The notes: generated by a model not told the origin, from the sequence alone. A DNA stretch of 64,000 nt from Niabella beijingensis (GCF_020034665.1 NZ_JAIQDI010000001.1:310001-374000), one strand, 5' to 3'. Shown: positions 19,498-28,310, numbered from the stretch's first letter. Made by a program: numbers and translations.

Positions 19498-19556
19498 GGC
19501 TCATTCTTTTATTCCAGGCGAAAAAACAGTGCTCGTCTTTAATCCCTGGCCGGTCA

Positions 19557-20198
19557 CTAAAACTGAACGGCCTTGAAATGATCCGTACGCATTGAAAGGT
19601 CCGGGCCACCGAGGATAAGTCCCGGCAGGTCCAGCGAAGAATCGTTGACAGGCGACATATCATGCACCTGTGTACCATTGATAAAAAAGTACAGCCGTTT
19701 ATTCCTAAGCTCAATGCGGAGTGTATTGAATCCGCCCGTACGGATCGCGGTACTCGTTGTCGGGTCTTTATAGGACACAAAACCATTTGCATCGGGCCAG
19801 CCGCCAATGGCAAACTGCCCATCCGGGTAAATACCAAACATAAAGACCAGGTTACGGGACGGGTTAATATTCCATGCCAATCCCCCGGGATACAGGGTGG
19901 CCGGGTTCCCTATTGCACTTACGGATACACTTGCTTCGATAGCGGTGTTTCCGGAAACACCGTTAAAACGGGATGAGGCATAAACGTAATAGCTGGTATT
20001 TCTGCTTGTTATCTGATAGTAATTATTCTGGATATCGGCGCTGACGCCGGTGGCCAGTGTGCCCGTCGGCCACTGACCATCATCGCTGCTAAAATCGGTC
20101 TCATACAGGACGGTTTCCCGGGGTTTTACATCATCCTTCCTGCAGCTCTGGGATAAAACAACAGCGGAAGACAGGAGTAACAATAGTGTCTGTTTCAT
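19557..20198 (-). CDS. Lipoprotein with probable jelly-roll (LamG-like) domain
   Basis: 213 residues. Signal peptide with lipobox LSQSC (Cys19). The mature part begins with YETDFSSDDGQWPTG and contains LEU-rich beta strands such as FNTLRIELRNKRLYFFINGTQVHD, a pattern seen in concanavalin-like DUF1080/LamG domains that bind carbohydrate or protein at the cell surface. The family assignment is an inference from pattern only. It converges with the HEAT-like gene across a 59-bp gap without a clear terminator. Confidence 0.75.
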   Translation of the reverse strand: MKQTLLLLLSSAVVLSQSCRKDDVKPRETVLYETDFSSDDGQWPTGTLATGVSADIQNNYYQITSRNTSYYVYASSRFNGVSGNTAIEASVSVSAIGNPATLYPGGLAWNINPSRNLVFMFGIYPDGQFAIGGWPDANGFVSYKDPTTSTAIRTGGFNTLRIELRNKRLYFFINGTQVHDMSPVNDSSLDLPGLILGGPDLSMRTDHFKAVQF

Positions 20199-20486
20199 AC
20201 TTCACGGTTTATGCCCAAAGTTGACAAGGATCGACCATCATCACAATACTTTTAAAGGAGTATTTTAATCGCCGCTTTTTCTTCAGTGGCTCAAAAGCTG
20301 AACGAAATCGAATTACGCAAAAAATGAAATGAACAAACCCGAAGGATTTGGTTGAAAAAACAGAACATGCCGATATTGGGGATTTGCCGGACACTCGTAA
20401 TCTTCGTTTTTACAACGCGGACATTACAGCTTAAAGTGTTCAAGGTGTTCGCCATTCACGTTCCAAGTTGCTTTATTCTTTTTACA

Positions 20487-21239
20487 CTATTTTTTATCAC
20501 CCGATAAGCTGTAGGTAACCTTTCCATCTTTATCCAGGAATTCTATTTTTGCTTCTCCACCTGCATCAACTGAAAGTCGTAGCCGGGGTTTTCCGGAGCG
20601 ATCCGCTAACATAACCGTTGCTTTCCTGTCCTTATCCCTTCCAACAAAAACCCTTTTTGCGAATGCAGGCTGCCCCTGCATCGGCTCCATTAATTCTTTC
20701 AGTCTTTTATCTCTGGTCTCTCCCACCATTGTTTCAGCGGCTTTCTTGTACGCTTTATTCCATTCTGAAAATGGGGGAGATTCCTGCCAATCATCCACGT
20801 TCAGCCCCATACTCCTCTTTCCATCGCTTTCACTGTATGTTAAATAAAGTACCTGATTCTGATTATACTGGTCAAATGAAAAATGGCCATAAGCATCGGC
20901 TTTCCCTGTATTATTCATCTTCCCTTCAAAAGTTAATCCGCCTACTTCTGATTCTTCTTCATTAAAAAAGATAATTCCTGTTCTGTTACTGCCTGCCAGA
21001 CCAAATTCTTTTCCTTTATGAAGCGGTGCCGGAGATCGTTCTTTGTTAGAAATTGTCATACGGAGCTTACCACTTTTCTCAATTATATTGATCCGCTCCA
21101 CATCAATTTCATCAAATCGTTTTCTATTGTTAGTGTTAAATCCTACCAATAAAATCACACAAGTCAACATACTTGTAAAGACGCACAACGCCTGTAGTAT
21201 GCGCATTTTCTTTTCGAGCCTGACGGTATTTAGATTCAT
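20487..21239 (-). CDS. Hypothetical membrane-anchored protein
   Basis: 250 residues. An N-terminal membrane helix (ALCVFTSMLTCVILLVGF) anchors it; the outer part has repeated beta-strand pieces (RINIIEKSGKLRMTISN, TGIIFFNEEESEVGGLTF, LRLSVDAGGEAKIEFLDKDGKVTYSL). The last repeats (DxxGKxxxxLS) look like short hairpins. I do not recognise a family with known function. The 288-bp gap downstream to the LamG-like gene holds nothing that I can name. Confidence 0.75.
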   Translation of the reverse strand: MNLNTVRLEKKMRILQALCVFTSMLTCVILLVGFNTNNRKRFDEIDVERINIIEKSGKLRMTISNKERSPAPLHKGKEFGLAGSNRTGIIFFNEEESEVGGLTFEGKMNNTGKADAYGHFSFDQYNQNQVLYLTYSESDGKRSMGLNVDDWQESPPFSEWNKAYKKAAETMVGETRDKRLKELMEPMQGQPAFAKRVFVGRDKDRKATVMLADRSGKPRLRLSVDAGGEAKIEFLDKDGKVTYSLSGDKK

Positions 21240-21358
21240 TTCTGTTGTTTTCTTACCTGACTTTTATATGATGCGGCCTGCAGCAGATCCGTTAGGAAGC
21301 GAAAAATGACCGGATGCCCATTCCGTTCCGTATATCGTCACCTTGCTATAAAAGCTGT

Positions 21359-21856
21359 TTAAAAGCCATAAATGAGCGCCACAGTATTTGCCCCTGCCCG
21401 GATGCTGATTTGTTCACGCAGGTCCCGGATTTTCCGGCGGCTTATCTTTACGCGCCGGATTCCCATAATACAGGCACCTGCTCCTATTGCTGCAGGAATG
21501 ATACCCAGCAACCGGTTTTCAGAAGACATAAGAGTAAGCGTGGTCCCCGCTCCAAACCAGGCTCCGCCCCAAACAATATTAAAAATACCCACTCCTTTCA
21601 GGGTCTTTTGCGTTGTCAGCTGGCGCTTTAGTTGCTTCATGGATGTGTCCTCCGCTAGGAAAGGATTCCGTTCGTAATAAAAAGCAGGAATGCGGGGCGG
21701 TATCAGGTCAGCACGGGCAAGAGCCTGATAACCGGAGATCTTCAGCGGCTCTGTAGTTTTTGTTCGTTCAGCCAGAGGGTAGTTGTCGCTTGCTTTCTGT
21801 CCGTAACCGGCCGAAACAATAGCTGTAAGCAAGAATGCCAATACACGTTTTTTCAT
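21359..21856 (-). CDS. Hypothetical exported protein with two membrane helices
   Basis: 165 residues. Signal peptide (LLTAIVSAGYGQ) followed by a charged stretch and two hydrophobic segments (FNIVWGGAWFGAGTTLTLMS and LLGIIPAAIGAGACIMGI), then a basic segment RRVKISRRKIRDLREQ. Glycine-rich hairpin helices suggest an integral membrane role. No family recognised. Confidence 0.7.
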   Translation of the reverse strand: MKKRVLAFLLTAIVSAGYGQKASDNYPLAERTKTTEPLKISGYQALARADLIPPRIPAFYYERNPFLAEDTSMKQLKRQLTTQKTLKGVGIFNIVWGGAWFGAGTTLTLMSSENRLLGIIPAAIGAGACIMGIRRVKISRRKIRDLREQISIRAGANTVALIYGF

Positions 21857-21928
21857 TTATTTTTAAATATGTAAGTAGAATAGGTTCGTTTACTAATCTT
21901 CCAAATCATCATTGAAGCCTCTTCTCTT

Positions 21929-22621
21929 TTAAACCGGCTTTTTTAATATAATTGTCACCCCGTCCCGGAGTAACTGAGGCAATTTGTTGGAAAATAATTT
22001 ATACAACCTTGCCTTATATGAATGGCTGTAGTCGAAATAGTTCAGTGTATGCAGTTCCAGAACCTCAAACCCATTTTTCTCTGAGTAGGTCTTCAATTCC
22101 TTTCTTGTAAATTCCCTCAAATGGCCACCGTAGCCCGGCCGATAATCATCGATGATCATCTGGAAAGGATTTTTCCCGGCAATCATAGCCATTCTTTTTT
22201 TAAGAGCTGTGGCATTGGGTGTTTGGATGATTACAACCCCCTGGGATGAAGTAAGTTCCCAAAGCTGGCGTAAGATACGATCTAAATCCAGGTGCAGGTG
22301 TTCAATTACTTCTGCAATTATAACCAGGTTGTAATTGCCTTTAATAAAGTGGTGCCCTCCTTTCCCCAGACTGTCCAGATCGAATTCTATATGTTTGTTT
22401 ACACCTTTGACACCTTCTGACAAATACCCCAATGTATCTACATTGAACCCATTTTTAATCAGGTTATAAGTAATGGTGTATGGTCCGATTTCCAGTATCG
22501 CCCCCTTCGCATATTGAATCGCCTTTTCGAAAGCAAATTTTAGCCGCTTAAAGTGATAGTGCTGATACGCTATTTCTTCTTTTGAGCCTGGTACAATTTG
22601 AAACTGCATCTTAATAGACAT
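21929..22621 (-). CDS. Class I SAM-dependent methyltransferase
   Basis: 230 residues from the ATG at 22621 (MSIKMQF); the open frame reaches 22684 but the extra residues are atypical. SAM-binding motif I is ILEIGPYTITYNLI, the acidic residue after strand 2 is in FDLDSLG, and IIAEVIEHLHLD is the Methyltransf_23-like post-motif strand with a central His. HLREFTRKELKTYSEKNGFEVLE is the usual motif near the C-terminal strands. The substrate is unknown; similar proteins act on lipids, sugars or small metabolites. It lies in a group of minus-strand envelope genes but has no signal peptide. Confidence 0.85.
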   Translation of the reverse strand: MSIKMQFQIVPGSKEEIAYQHYHFKRLKFAFEKAIQYAKGAILEIGPYTITYNLIKNGFNVDTLGYLSEGVKGVNKHIEFDLDSLGKGGHHFIKGNYNLVIIAEVIEHLHLDLDRILRQLWELTSSQGVVIIQTPNATALKKRMAMIAGKNPFQMIIDDYRPGYGGHLREFTRKELKTYSEKNGFEVLELHTLNYFDYSHSYKARLYKLFSNKLPQLLRDGVTIILKKPV

Positions 22622-22734
22622 TATAAATTCGTTGAATAGAGTCCTCCAGCAGACTATTGCTTCCATAGCCGTTACCGGGAGCATTTCATAGTTCTTAAGT
22701 AGTAGGTTTGGGAGAGATGTAATCTTTGTATCTG

Positions 22735-23304
22735 CTATTTTGCCCGGCTCATATCTACCGGCATATAAAACTTTCCCTCGCTGAGTTTTATTGTCTTGCT
22801 ATTACTATTTACAACTGTGCTTTGAAATGTGCCACGCACTTCCTTACCATCAAAAGACTCGACCACAATTTTTCCGGAGCCGTACTCACCCCCGGAAGTG
22901 TAAATGTCGTCATCTACCCGGTCGGATGGAGGATTCATGTCCACCCAATGGTTTATAGCATTCAATGTGCCTGAACCCGCCCCCACGCCATAAGTACCTG
23001 CTTTTTCCAGAAAGGGCTGTATTAAAAGGTCGGTACCTCCCAATTTTGTAAGGTCACTGGTGGAAAGCCGCCATCTGCCGCTAATCAGGATTACATTGCG
23101 GCCGGAACTGTTCTGATAAACGACCTGGGCTTTCAGGCCTGAGCTGCCACCCTGGTCAGTGGCTTTTTTTTCTACTCCATCCACTTTTACCGTTAAATAA
23201 TACTTGCCTGCAGTATCATCAGGTTTATCGTCGCTCTTTTTACTGCAGGAAGCCAAAGCGACAAGTAATACCACACATAATAGTACTGCATTACGCTTCA
23301 TCAT
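22735..23304 (-). CDS. Lipoprotein of unknown function
   Basis: About 189 residues from the ATG at 23304 (23301 also fits). Signal peptide with lipobox LASC (VVLLVALASCSKK) then a SKKSDDKPDD linker. The domain has YYLTVKVDGVEKKATD, NVILISGRW, and GTFQSTVVNSNSKTIKLSEGKF, which resembles the DUF6252-like beta-sandwich lipoproteins of Bacteroidota, an inference from pattern. Anchored in the periplasm or on the surface. Confidence 0.78.
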   Translation of the reverse strand: MMKRNAVLLCVVLLVALASCSKKSDDKPDDTAGKYYLTVKVDGVEKKATDQGGSSGLKAQVVYQNSSGRNVILISGRWRLSTSDLTKLGGTDLLIQPFLEKAGTYGVGAGSGTLNAINHWVDMNPPSDRVDDDIYTSGGEYGSGKIVVESFDGKEVRGTFQSTVVNSNSKTIKLSEGKFYMPVDMSRAK

Positions 23305-23622
23305 TGTTCTTTTTATCATAGCAAATTTCAAGTTTGATACTGGTGCTTTCTCCGTTTATTCTGTCTATATTTTCATCTTTAAAGAAATTCCGGCTTTGCC
23401 TGAATCTTGATAATAAATCCAGATTCGGCCGTTTGCAGTTGCCTCTTCGCTCTTGTGATTGCCTGCTTATTTCCCGATTATTTTTCGAGGCATTGGTGGG
23501 CAGAGGTGTGGCCAGTTTAAACTTCTGCATGCTTTCCGGTCGGTACATAGACTTCATTTATTTACGGAACAATACTGCTGCACAAGCCAGTGGACCTGGG
23601 CGATCGTGGTGCACGCGGGTTA

Positions 23623-24246
23623 TTATTTCAGTTTTATTTCCACCACTTCACCGTCTTTTTGGATTTCTACAAATTTTGTAGCCAGATCGTAATAATCATT
23701 ACTATAATTTTTTTGCTGATAATAATTCACATTGCCGTAATTAGTATTGGCATGCCCGGCGTACACATCAACAGTGCCGGATACCACCTGCCCCACAGTT
23801 GTTTCCAAATAATATCTTCCGGGTTTCATATTCGGGAACGTAAATTCCCCGTTACTGTTGGTAATTGCAGTCAGACGAAATTGATAGGCTTCATTGCTTA
23901 AATAAACATACCGTAATTTTTGGAGGTTCTGCTTTTTCTTTTTCAACTCAAGGAAGTCCAGGAAATAAGGAGTTACAGGAAATAATGTCACCATTGCTTT
24001 ATTAGCATAAATGCGTTTCCAGCTCCAGGATTTGCTTCCGTCTCCACTCCGGGGTTTTGTAAACGCTACGCCTTTAATGGTTGAGTTTCCGCGCCCCAAA
24101 GCGGCGCGTGCAGCAGCAGTATCAAATGGCAGCTGAGACATGATTATTGTAGTATCGTTTCTTTCCGGTTGTACGTACTGGCCTCTGGCAAAAGAAAAAA
24201 TAAATAAAAAAAGAAAAAAGAACGATGCCTGTTTGACGGGTTTCAC
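23623..24246 (-). CDS. Exported protein with carboxypeptidase-regulatory-like domain
   Basis: 207 residues. Signal peptide ending at SFARGQ. The segment LTAITNSNGEFTFPNMKPGRYYLETTVG is a CarboxypepD_reg / transthyretin-like fold (DxxGxFxFxxLxPGxYxL), preceded by NSTIKGVAF. The C-terminal tail is Asn/Tyr-rich (YGNVNYYQQKNYSNDYYDL). Such domains serve as adaptors in envelope proteins. No partner visible nearby. Confidence 0.78.
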   Translation of the reverse strand: MKPVKQASFFFLFLFIFSFARGQYVQPERNDTTIIMSQLPFDTAAARAALGRGNSTIKGVAFTKPRSGDGSKSWSWKRIYANKAMVTLFPVTPYFLDFLELKKKKQNLQKLRYVYLSNEAYQFRLTAITNSNGEFTFPNMKPGRYYLETTVGQVVSGTVDVYAGHANTNYGNVNYYQQKNYSNDYYDLATKFVEIQKDGEVVEIKLK

Positions 24247-24460
24247 GACATAATGATTTAAAGAGTTTTTAAAAAAGATCCCTGAAACATGATTTGCCTT
24301 ACGGCTCTGCTAAACGTTTTTCGACTTCCCTTACGAGAGGCAACATAAAGGTTAGCTGATTAAGCGTTTTGAACTTCAATTGTTCCCCCTTTACAATTTC
24401 ACAGACAAAATTATCATAAGGCGCTATTACAAACAATCCCGGTTGTTGGCGATTTTTACT

Positions 24461-24497
24461 ATCCCTGAAAACAGGGATTTTTTCCTGATTTTTCAGG
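24461..24497 (+). promoter_or_regulatory. Two consecutive hairpins in the leader of the TPR-kinase gene
   Basis: ATCCCTG (24461-24467) with loop AAAA pairs with CAGGGAT (24472-24478) and is followed by a T6 run, the form of an intrinsic terminator. A second hairpin CCTGA (24484-24488), loop TTTT, TCAGG (24493-24497) follows directly. CCTGAAAA (24464-24471) can also pair with TTTTCAGG (24490-24497), so the structures compete. The last arm ends 27 bp before the start codon at 24525. Confidence 0.5.
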
Positions 24498-24524
24498 TAG
24501 TTTTTACAGAAAATAGCCGAATTA

Positions 24525-26525
24525 ATGAAAGAAACATTTATTTTGGGTATGATTGGGCGCACGATTCCGATATTTTTTTCTCTCCTATGCTTTTCCTTTG
24601 CAATGAAGGCACAGTTTCCGCTTGATATGAAAACTTATGCCGACAGTTTAAACCGGGTCATAAACACCACCAAAAATGATAGTGTAAAAGCGCAGGCTTA
24701 TTTAAATCTGATGGCTTACTGGGCCAATGAAGATACCGCTAAAGCAAAACAAATTTTACAACAGGCAAGAACGCTTGGTGCCAGGTATCCATACATTATA
24801 GCAACATCCTACGCATCAGAAGGGTTTCTTTTTTTCAATATAGACGAGGTAAGAAGCGAAGTTGCCTATCTTAAAGCAGACAGCCTGTTAAGCAAGTTTG
24901 CCACGCCGGTTGCTTATCGTACCCGGTCCAAAATCTGGAATAATATTGCTGTGATAAGACAGCTGAACGACCGCGACAGAGACCATATCGACATAATCCT
25001 GAACAAGGCAGTCCCACTGGCCAGGCTGGCGAATGACAGCAACATGATAGCAACAGAAATAACGGCTTTAGCGGTTACGTTTATGAACCTGGAGCAATAT
25101 GACAAAGCAGAAATTTACCTGAATGAAGCAATTAAAATTTTAGAGCGATTGCCCGATCAGTTTAACCGGTTGGCAGCAGCATACAACAGAGCCGGAGAAA
25201 ATTTTTTGCTGTTAAAAAAATATCCGCAGGCAAAAGCCGTATTGAATCGTTTGGAGAACATTTTAGCACCTTACCCTGAATCGGAACAGTATTCGATATA
25301 TTGCCTCATAAAAGGCATGTATGAACACTATCTGGGCAAATATGGCGACGCAATAAATAGTCTGGATAAAGGAATAGCCCGGGCATCAGGTACCAATAAG
25401 CAAAGAACTATCCTCGAACTGAAATTTCAAAAGACAAGAACCTTATTGGCTTTTAAAAAATACACAGCGGCAAAAAAAATCTTAACAGAATTATTGAATG
25501 ATAAAGAAGCCATCGAACAGGCAAGTAACCGAGTGGAAATGTACAAGGAGCTCGCAACAGCCAACGCGGGACTTGGCAACATGCCGGAAGCCTACCAGTG
25601 GCAAAAAATGTATACCCAGTTAAGCGATAGCCTCACAGAAGTAAAACTAACCAAAGACATTAACGAACTGGAAATAAAATACCACAGTGCTGAAAATGAA
25701 AAAAAGATCATTCGTCTTGAATCTGAAAAAAAGCAGGCCGTACTCGCCGGTAAAAATAGCAGATTAACCAGCTGGCTGCTGGCGGTGGGCTGCTTCCTGT
25801 TCATCTCCATTGCCGGCTATTCAATAATACTTTACCGTAAAAACAAAAAAATTTCTGATCAGCAATTAAAAGACATTCAGCAACAACAGGAAATAAAACT
25901 GGCACAGGCGATGCTTCAGTCGCAGGAAGAAGAACGGAACAGGGTTGCCCGTGATTTACATGACGGTATCGGGAGTATGCTGGCCGCGGTAAAAATCAAT
26001 CTTTCCGCTATCACTTCTGATATCGGGGAACAATACGGCCAACAAATAAAAGATGCGATGCACCAGTTGGACAATTCGGCATCCGAGCTGCGTCATATAG
26101 CACATAATATGATGCCGGATCTTTTATTGAGATACGGATTGGAGGCTGCCTTAAAAGAACTTGCCGAATCCTTTATCTCCAAACACACATCTGTTGACCT
26201 GCAATGCCTCAACATCAGTCAGGGCATCCCGTTAAGCGAACAGCTTTCCATTTACCGTATCGTACAGGAGTTATTGACCAATGCAGTGAAACACGCTGGC
26301 GCCGGTAATATCCTGCTACAATGCAGTCAGAACGAAAAAATTTTCCTAATTACAGTAGAAGACAACGGTAAAGGTTTTGACATAGAAGATGGCAGCATGC
26401 ATCACGGAATGGGTATTGCCAATATTAAAAACCGGATAGCCTACCTAAATGGCACCATTGAGTATTTTCGTAAGAAAAGTCCATCAGGTACAATTGTAAA
26501 TATAGAGCTTTATGTTACTATATAA
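24525..26525 (+). CDS. TPR-containing sensor histidine kinase (HisKA_3 / NarX type)
   Basis: 666 residues. N-terminal export signal, then a long stretch of tetratricopeptide-like helix pairs (about 35-360; for example AYLNLMAYWANEDTAKAKQ, YLNEAIKILERLP). A membrane helix at about 414-437 (WLLAVGCFLFISIAGYSIILY) leads to a cytoplasmic coiled coil and the HisKA_3 box with His479 in RVARDLHDGIGSML. The HATPase part has ELLTNAVKHAGAG and DNGKGFD, so it is intact. The TPR part is periplasmic or outside, which is common in Bacteroidota kinases of this type. The stop overlaps the LuxR regulator start by 14 bp. Confidence 0.92.
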   Translation: MKETFILGMIGRTIPIFFSLLCFSFAMKAQFPLDMKTYADSLNRVINTTKNDSVKAQAYLNLMAYWANEDTAKAKQILQQARTLGARYPYIIATSYASEGFLFFNIDEVRSEVAYLKADSLLSKFATPVAYRTRSKIWNNIAVIRQLNDRDRDHIDIILNKAVPLARLANDSNMIATEITALAVTFMNLEQYDKAEIYLNEAIKILERLPDQFNRLAAAYNRAGENFLLLKKYPQAKAVLNRLENILAPYPESEQYSIYCLIKGMYEHYLGKYGDAINSLDKGIARASGTNKQRTILELKFQKTRTLLAFKKYTAAKKILTELLNDKEAIEQASNRVEMYKELATANAGLGNMPEAYQWQKMYTQLSDSLTEVKLTKDINELEIKYHSAENEKKIIRLESEKKQAVLAGKNSRLTSWLLAVGCFLFISIAGYSIILYRKNKKISDQQLKDIQQQQEIKLAQAMLQSQEEERNRVARDLHDGIGSMLAAVKINLSAITSDIGEQYGQQIKDAMHQLDNSASELRHIAHNMMPDLLLRYGLEAALKELAESFISKHTSVDLQCLNISQGIPLSEQLSIYRIVQELLTNAVKHAGAGNILLQCSQNEKIFLITVEDNGKGFDIEDGSMHHGMGIANIKNRIAYLNGTIEYFRKKSPSGTIVNIELYVTI

Positions 26526-27147
26526 AACAAAAATAGCTTTGGTTGACGATCATCCCATTGTGGTGGAGGGGTTGGAGAAAATACTGGCTACTGTAGAGCA
26601 TATCGAAGTTGTCGGACATTTCTTTAACGGAAAAGATTTGCTTTCTTTTTTGGATCACCACACAGTCGACGTCATCTTGCAGGATATAACCCTGCCCGAT
26701 ATCAACGGAATTGAACTTTGTAAAACGATAAAGCTTCATTTTCCTAAAACTACTGTGCTCGCTCTCAGTCATCACCATAATCGTAAAATCATAATGGATA
26801 TGCTAAACAGCGGTGCAAATGGTTACCTGCTCAAAAACATCTCCCGGAATGAACTAGTAGGTTGTATAAGCGCCGCGGTAAAAGGAGAAATCACCTTCAG
26901 CCAGGATGTGAAAGAGATCATCGCATCACCGCAATTATCTACGGATCAGACAGCTGTCCGCTTAACGAGCCGTGAAAAAGAAGTACTTGAACTGATCGCA
27001 TCAGGTAAAACAACATTGGAAATAGCCGGGCAGCTGCATATAAGCAGGTTCACAGTAGAAAGCCACCGTAAAAACCTGTTGCAAAAATTTGAAGCAAAAA
27101 ACGTTGCAGAGCTGATAAGAATAGCCACGGCCAATAGCCTTCTATGA
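26512..27147 (+). CDS. NarL/FixJ-type response regulator with LuxR helix-turn-helix
   Basis: 211 residues. Receiver domain with LVDDHP, phospho-acceptor Asp58 in LQDITLPD and conserved Lys in YLLKNIS. The LuxR HTH occupies about 146-205 (LTSREKEVLELIASGKTTLEIA, FTVESHRKNLLQKF, quoted as two halves). It overlaps its kinase by 14 bp, so translation is coupled. Targets unknown. Confidence 0.94.
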   Translation: MLLYKTKIALVDDHPIVVEGLEKILATVEHIEVVGHFFNGKDLLSFLDHHTVDVILQDITLPDINGIELCKTIKLHFPKTTVLALSHHHNRKIIMDMLNSGANGYLLKNISRNELVGCISAAVKGEITFSQDVKEIIASPQLSTDQTAVRLTSREKEVLELIASGKTTLEIAGQLHISRFTVESHRKNLLQKFEAKNVAELIRIATANSLL

Positions 27148-27191
27148 GTATGGAGTACAATAAATAAATGAGGGGCGCTCGTCCCAAATGT

Positions 27192-27335
27192 TCAACTATC
27201 CGGCACCACAACGTGAATCACTTTACCTTCCTTCTGCACCTTACCTGACACCATTAACAGCCGGGGCAGCAAGATCTATTTCCGATATTTCTCAATACGG
27301 ACTGAAATAAAGAGCGCACGGAATATGTTCCGGTA
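27192..27335 (-). pseudogene. Relic of a DNA polymerase III alpha-type (DnaE/ImuC) C-terminus
   Basis: On the minus strand one frame reads RIEKYRK, a TAG stop, then ILLPRLLMVSGKVQKEGKV and IHVVV, ending at a TGA at 27192-27194. The KxRK...LLMVxGKVQKEGxVIHVVV pattern is the OB-fold near the C-terminus of bacterial DnaE and the error-prone ImuC/DnaE2 polymerases. The in-frame stop, the short length and the lack of flanking polymerase sequence make it a remnant. The rest of 27148-27451 shows nothing else. Family identity rests on my recognition of the motif, not on a search. Confidence 0.65.
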
Positions 27336-27451
27336 AAAGCCAAGGCTGGCTATATCAGGGGGTTCAATGAGGTTGTGCACTTGTCGTTGATTAAAGAATT
27401 TCGGATAAATTCACTTAGTTTCGCACGGGCACTTCTACACTAAAAAATAAA

Positions 27452-27751
27452 ATGTTAGATTTTTACATAGTACAAGACGAGCAACCTCAGCCAGATTATC
27501 CCGAACAAGCCGGCCTGGAATTCGTTGGAGCACTAGATAATAGAACATTTGCTAATTTGCAAAGAAAAGAAGTTATCGGAATGCAATTTAATTTCTACTC
27601 CGACTTCAGATTGGATACTGAATTAATTAACCAAATCCGTCAGCATATTTTTAAGACGGATCTGCAGACCGACGATGACGTAAAGAAATTGCTCATCTTA
27701 CTTGACACAGCTGAACGCAATCGCAGCGGGTTAATTGCATACGGAGATTAA
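27452..27751 (+). CDS. Small hypothetical protein
   Basis: 99 residues, acidic, no signal peptide or membrane helix. Motifs DEQPQPDYPEQAGLEFVGALD and FYSDFRLDTELINQI are compositionally like small immunity-type proteins, but I do not recognise a family and no toxin gene is adjacent. A TAGTTTCG element (27416-27423) could be its -7 box. It sits in a decayed region beside a tRNA gene, so it may be an island remnant. Confidence 0.55.
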   Translation: MLDFYIVQDEQPQPDYPEQAGLEFVGALDNRTFANLQRKEVIGMQFNFYSDFRLDTELINQIRQHIFKTDLQTDDDVKKLLILLDTAERNRSGLIAYGD

Positions 27752-28107
27752 AAAGTTGTCAATTATATGGCACGCGAAAATTGAATTGATAAGCCGTCCT
27801 AGTCGTTCGCCAATCCGGCGCATCAAGAGCTATCGATTCGTGCAATATAGGATTCGTAATAGGTGTCAAAAACCTTCTTATACTTTGCCTGCATTTTCGA
27901 ATGGATTATATCAACATGCCTCTCCAGATCGCTCTTCTTGTGAGTACATGGGCAAGTATCAGCGATTCACTATTTTGCCGGGTTAACCAGATCCGGACCG
28001 TGCCAGTAGAGAGAATGGCTAACTAACGACCCGCCCGCCCCGGCGGGATGCGCTACCGGTATAAAACAAAAAAGCCCGGCATTGCTGCTGAGCTTCTCTT
28101 TGTTATG
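27752..28107. other. Intergenic region with gene debris and a tRNA-like fragment
   Basis: A minus-strand frame at 27823-27966 is open for 47 codons with a CPCTHKKSDLERHVDIIH segment, but it lacks a start and is not recognised. A piece similar to tRNA-Pro lies at 28021-28059. No complete gene. Confidence 0.5.
28021..28059 (-). pseudogene. tRNA-Pro-like fragment
   Basis: The plus-strand bases 28021-28031 (AACTAACGACC) and 28049-28059 (TGCGCTACCGG) match the intact tRNA-Pro at 28126-28136 and 28155-28165 at 10 of 11 and 11 of 11 positions, with a 17-bp versus 18-bp middle that replaces the anticodon arm. The acceptor stem and most of the T arm are absent, so it is not a functional tRNA. Confidence 0.6.
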
Positions 28108-28181
28108 TCGGGACGACTAGATTCGAACTAGCGACCCCTTGCACCCCATGCAAGTGCGCTACCGGGCTGCGCTACGTCCCG
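28108..28181 (-). tRNA. tRNA-Pro (anticodon GGG)
   Basis: The minus strand folds into a cloverleaf: acceptor CGGGACG/CGTCCCG, D arm GCGC...GCGC, anticodon stem CTTGC/GCAAG with loop ATGGGGT (anticodon GGG, reads CCC and CCU), T arm GCTAG-TTCGAAT-CTAGT and discriminator A. CCA is not encoded. Confidence 0.95.
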
Positions 28182-28310
28182 ATCCGAAAATCGGAGGGCG
28201 AAGATAGTGTTTTTTTTCATTTTTCCCGAACTATTCTGATCTTTTCTATATACCTGGCATTCAGTCCTATTCTTCTGATATATTAGCGACAGAAAATCAG
28301 AAATTGCACG

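Noticed and set aside
20209..20394. 61-codon minus frame between the LamG-like and the anchored hypothetical gene
   Set aside because: No signal, no domain and no start context; it appears to be a chance frame.
23291..23557. 88-codon minus frame upstream of the DUF6252-like lipoprotein
   Set aside because: It overlaps the lipoprotein start, has no signal or domain, and is rich in charged and polar residues without pattern. It is left as unsupported.
24461..24497. Classical attenuator
   Set aside because: The alternative pairing uses bases transcribed after the T-run, so it could not prevent termination in the classical way; it is reported only as competing hairpins.
24299..24562. 87-codon minus frame opposite the leader and start of the TPR kinase
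   Set aside because: It covers the leader hairpins and the kinase start in antisense, has no family pattern, and its composition follows the leader sequence.
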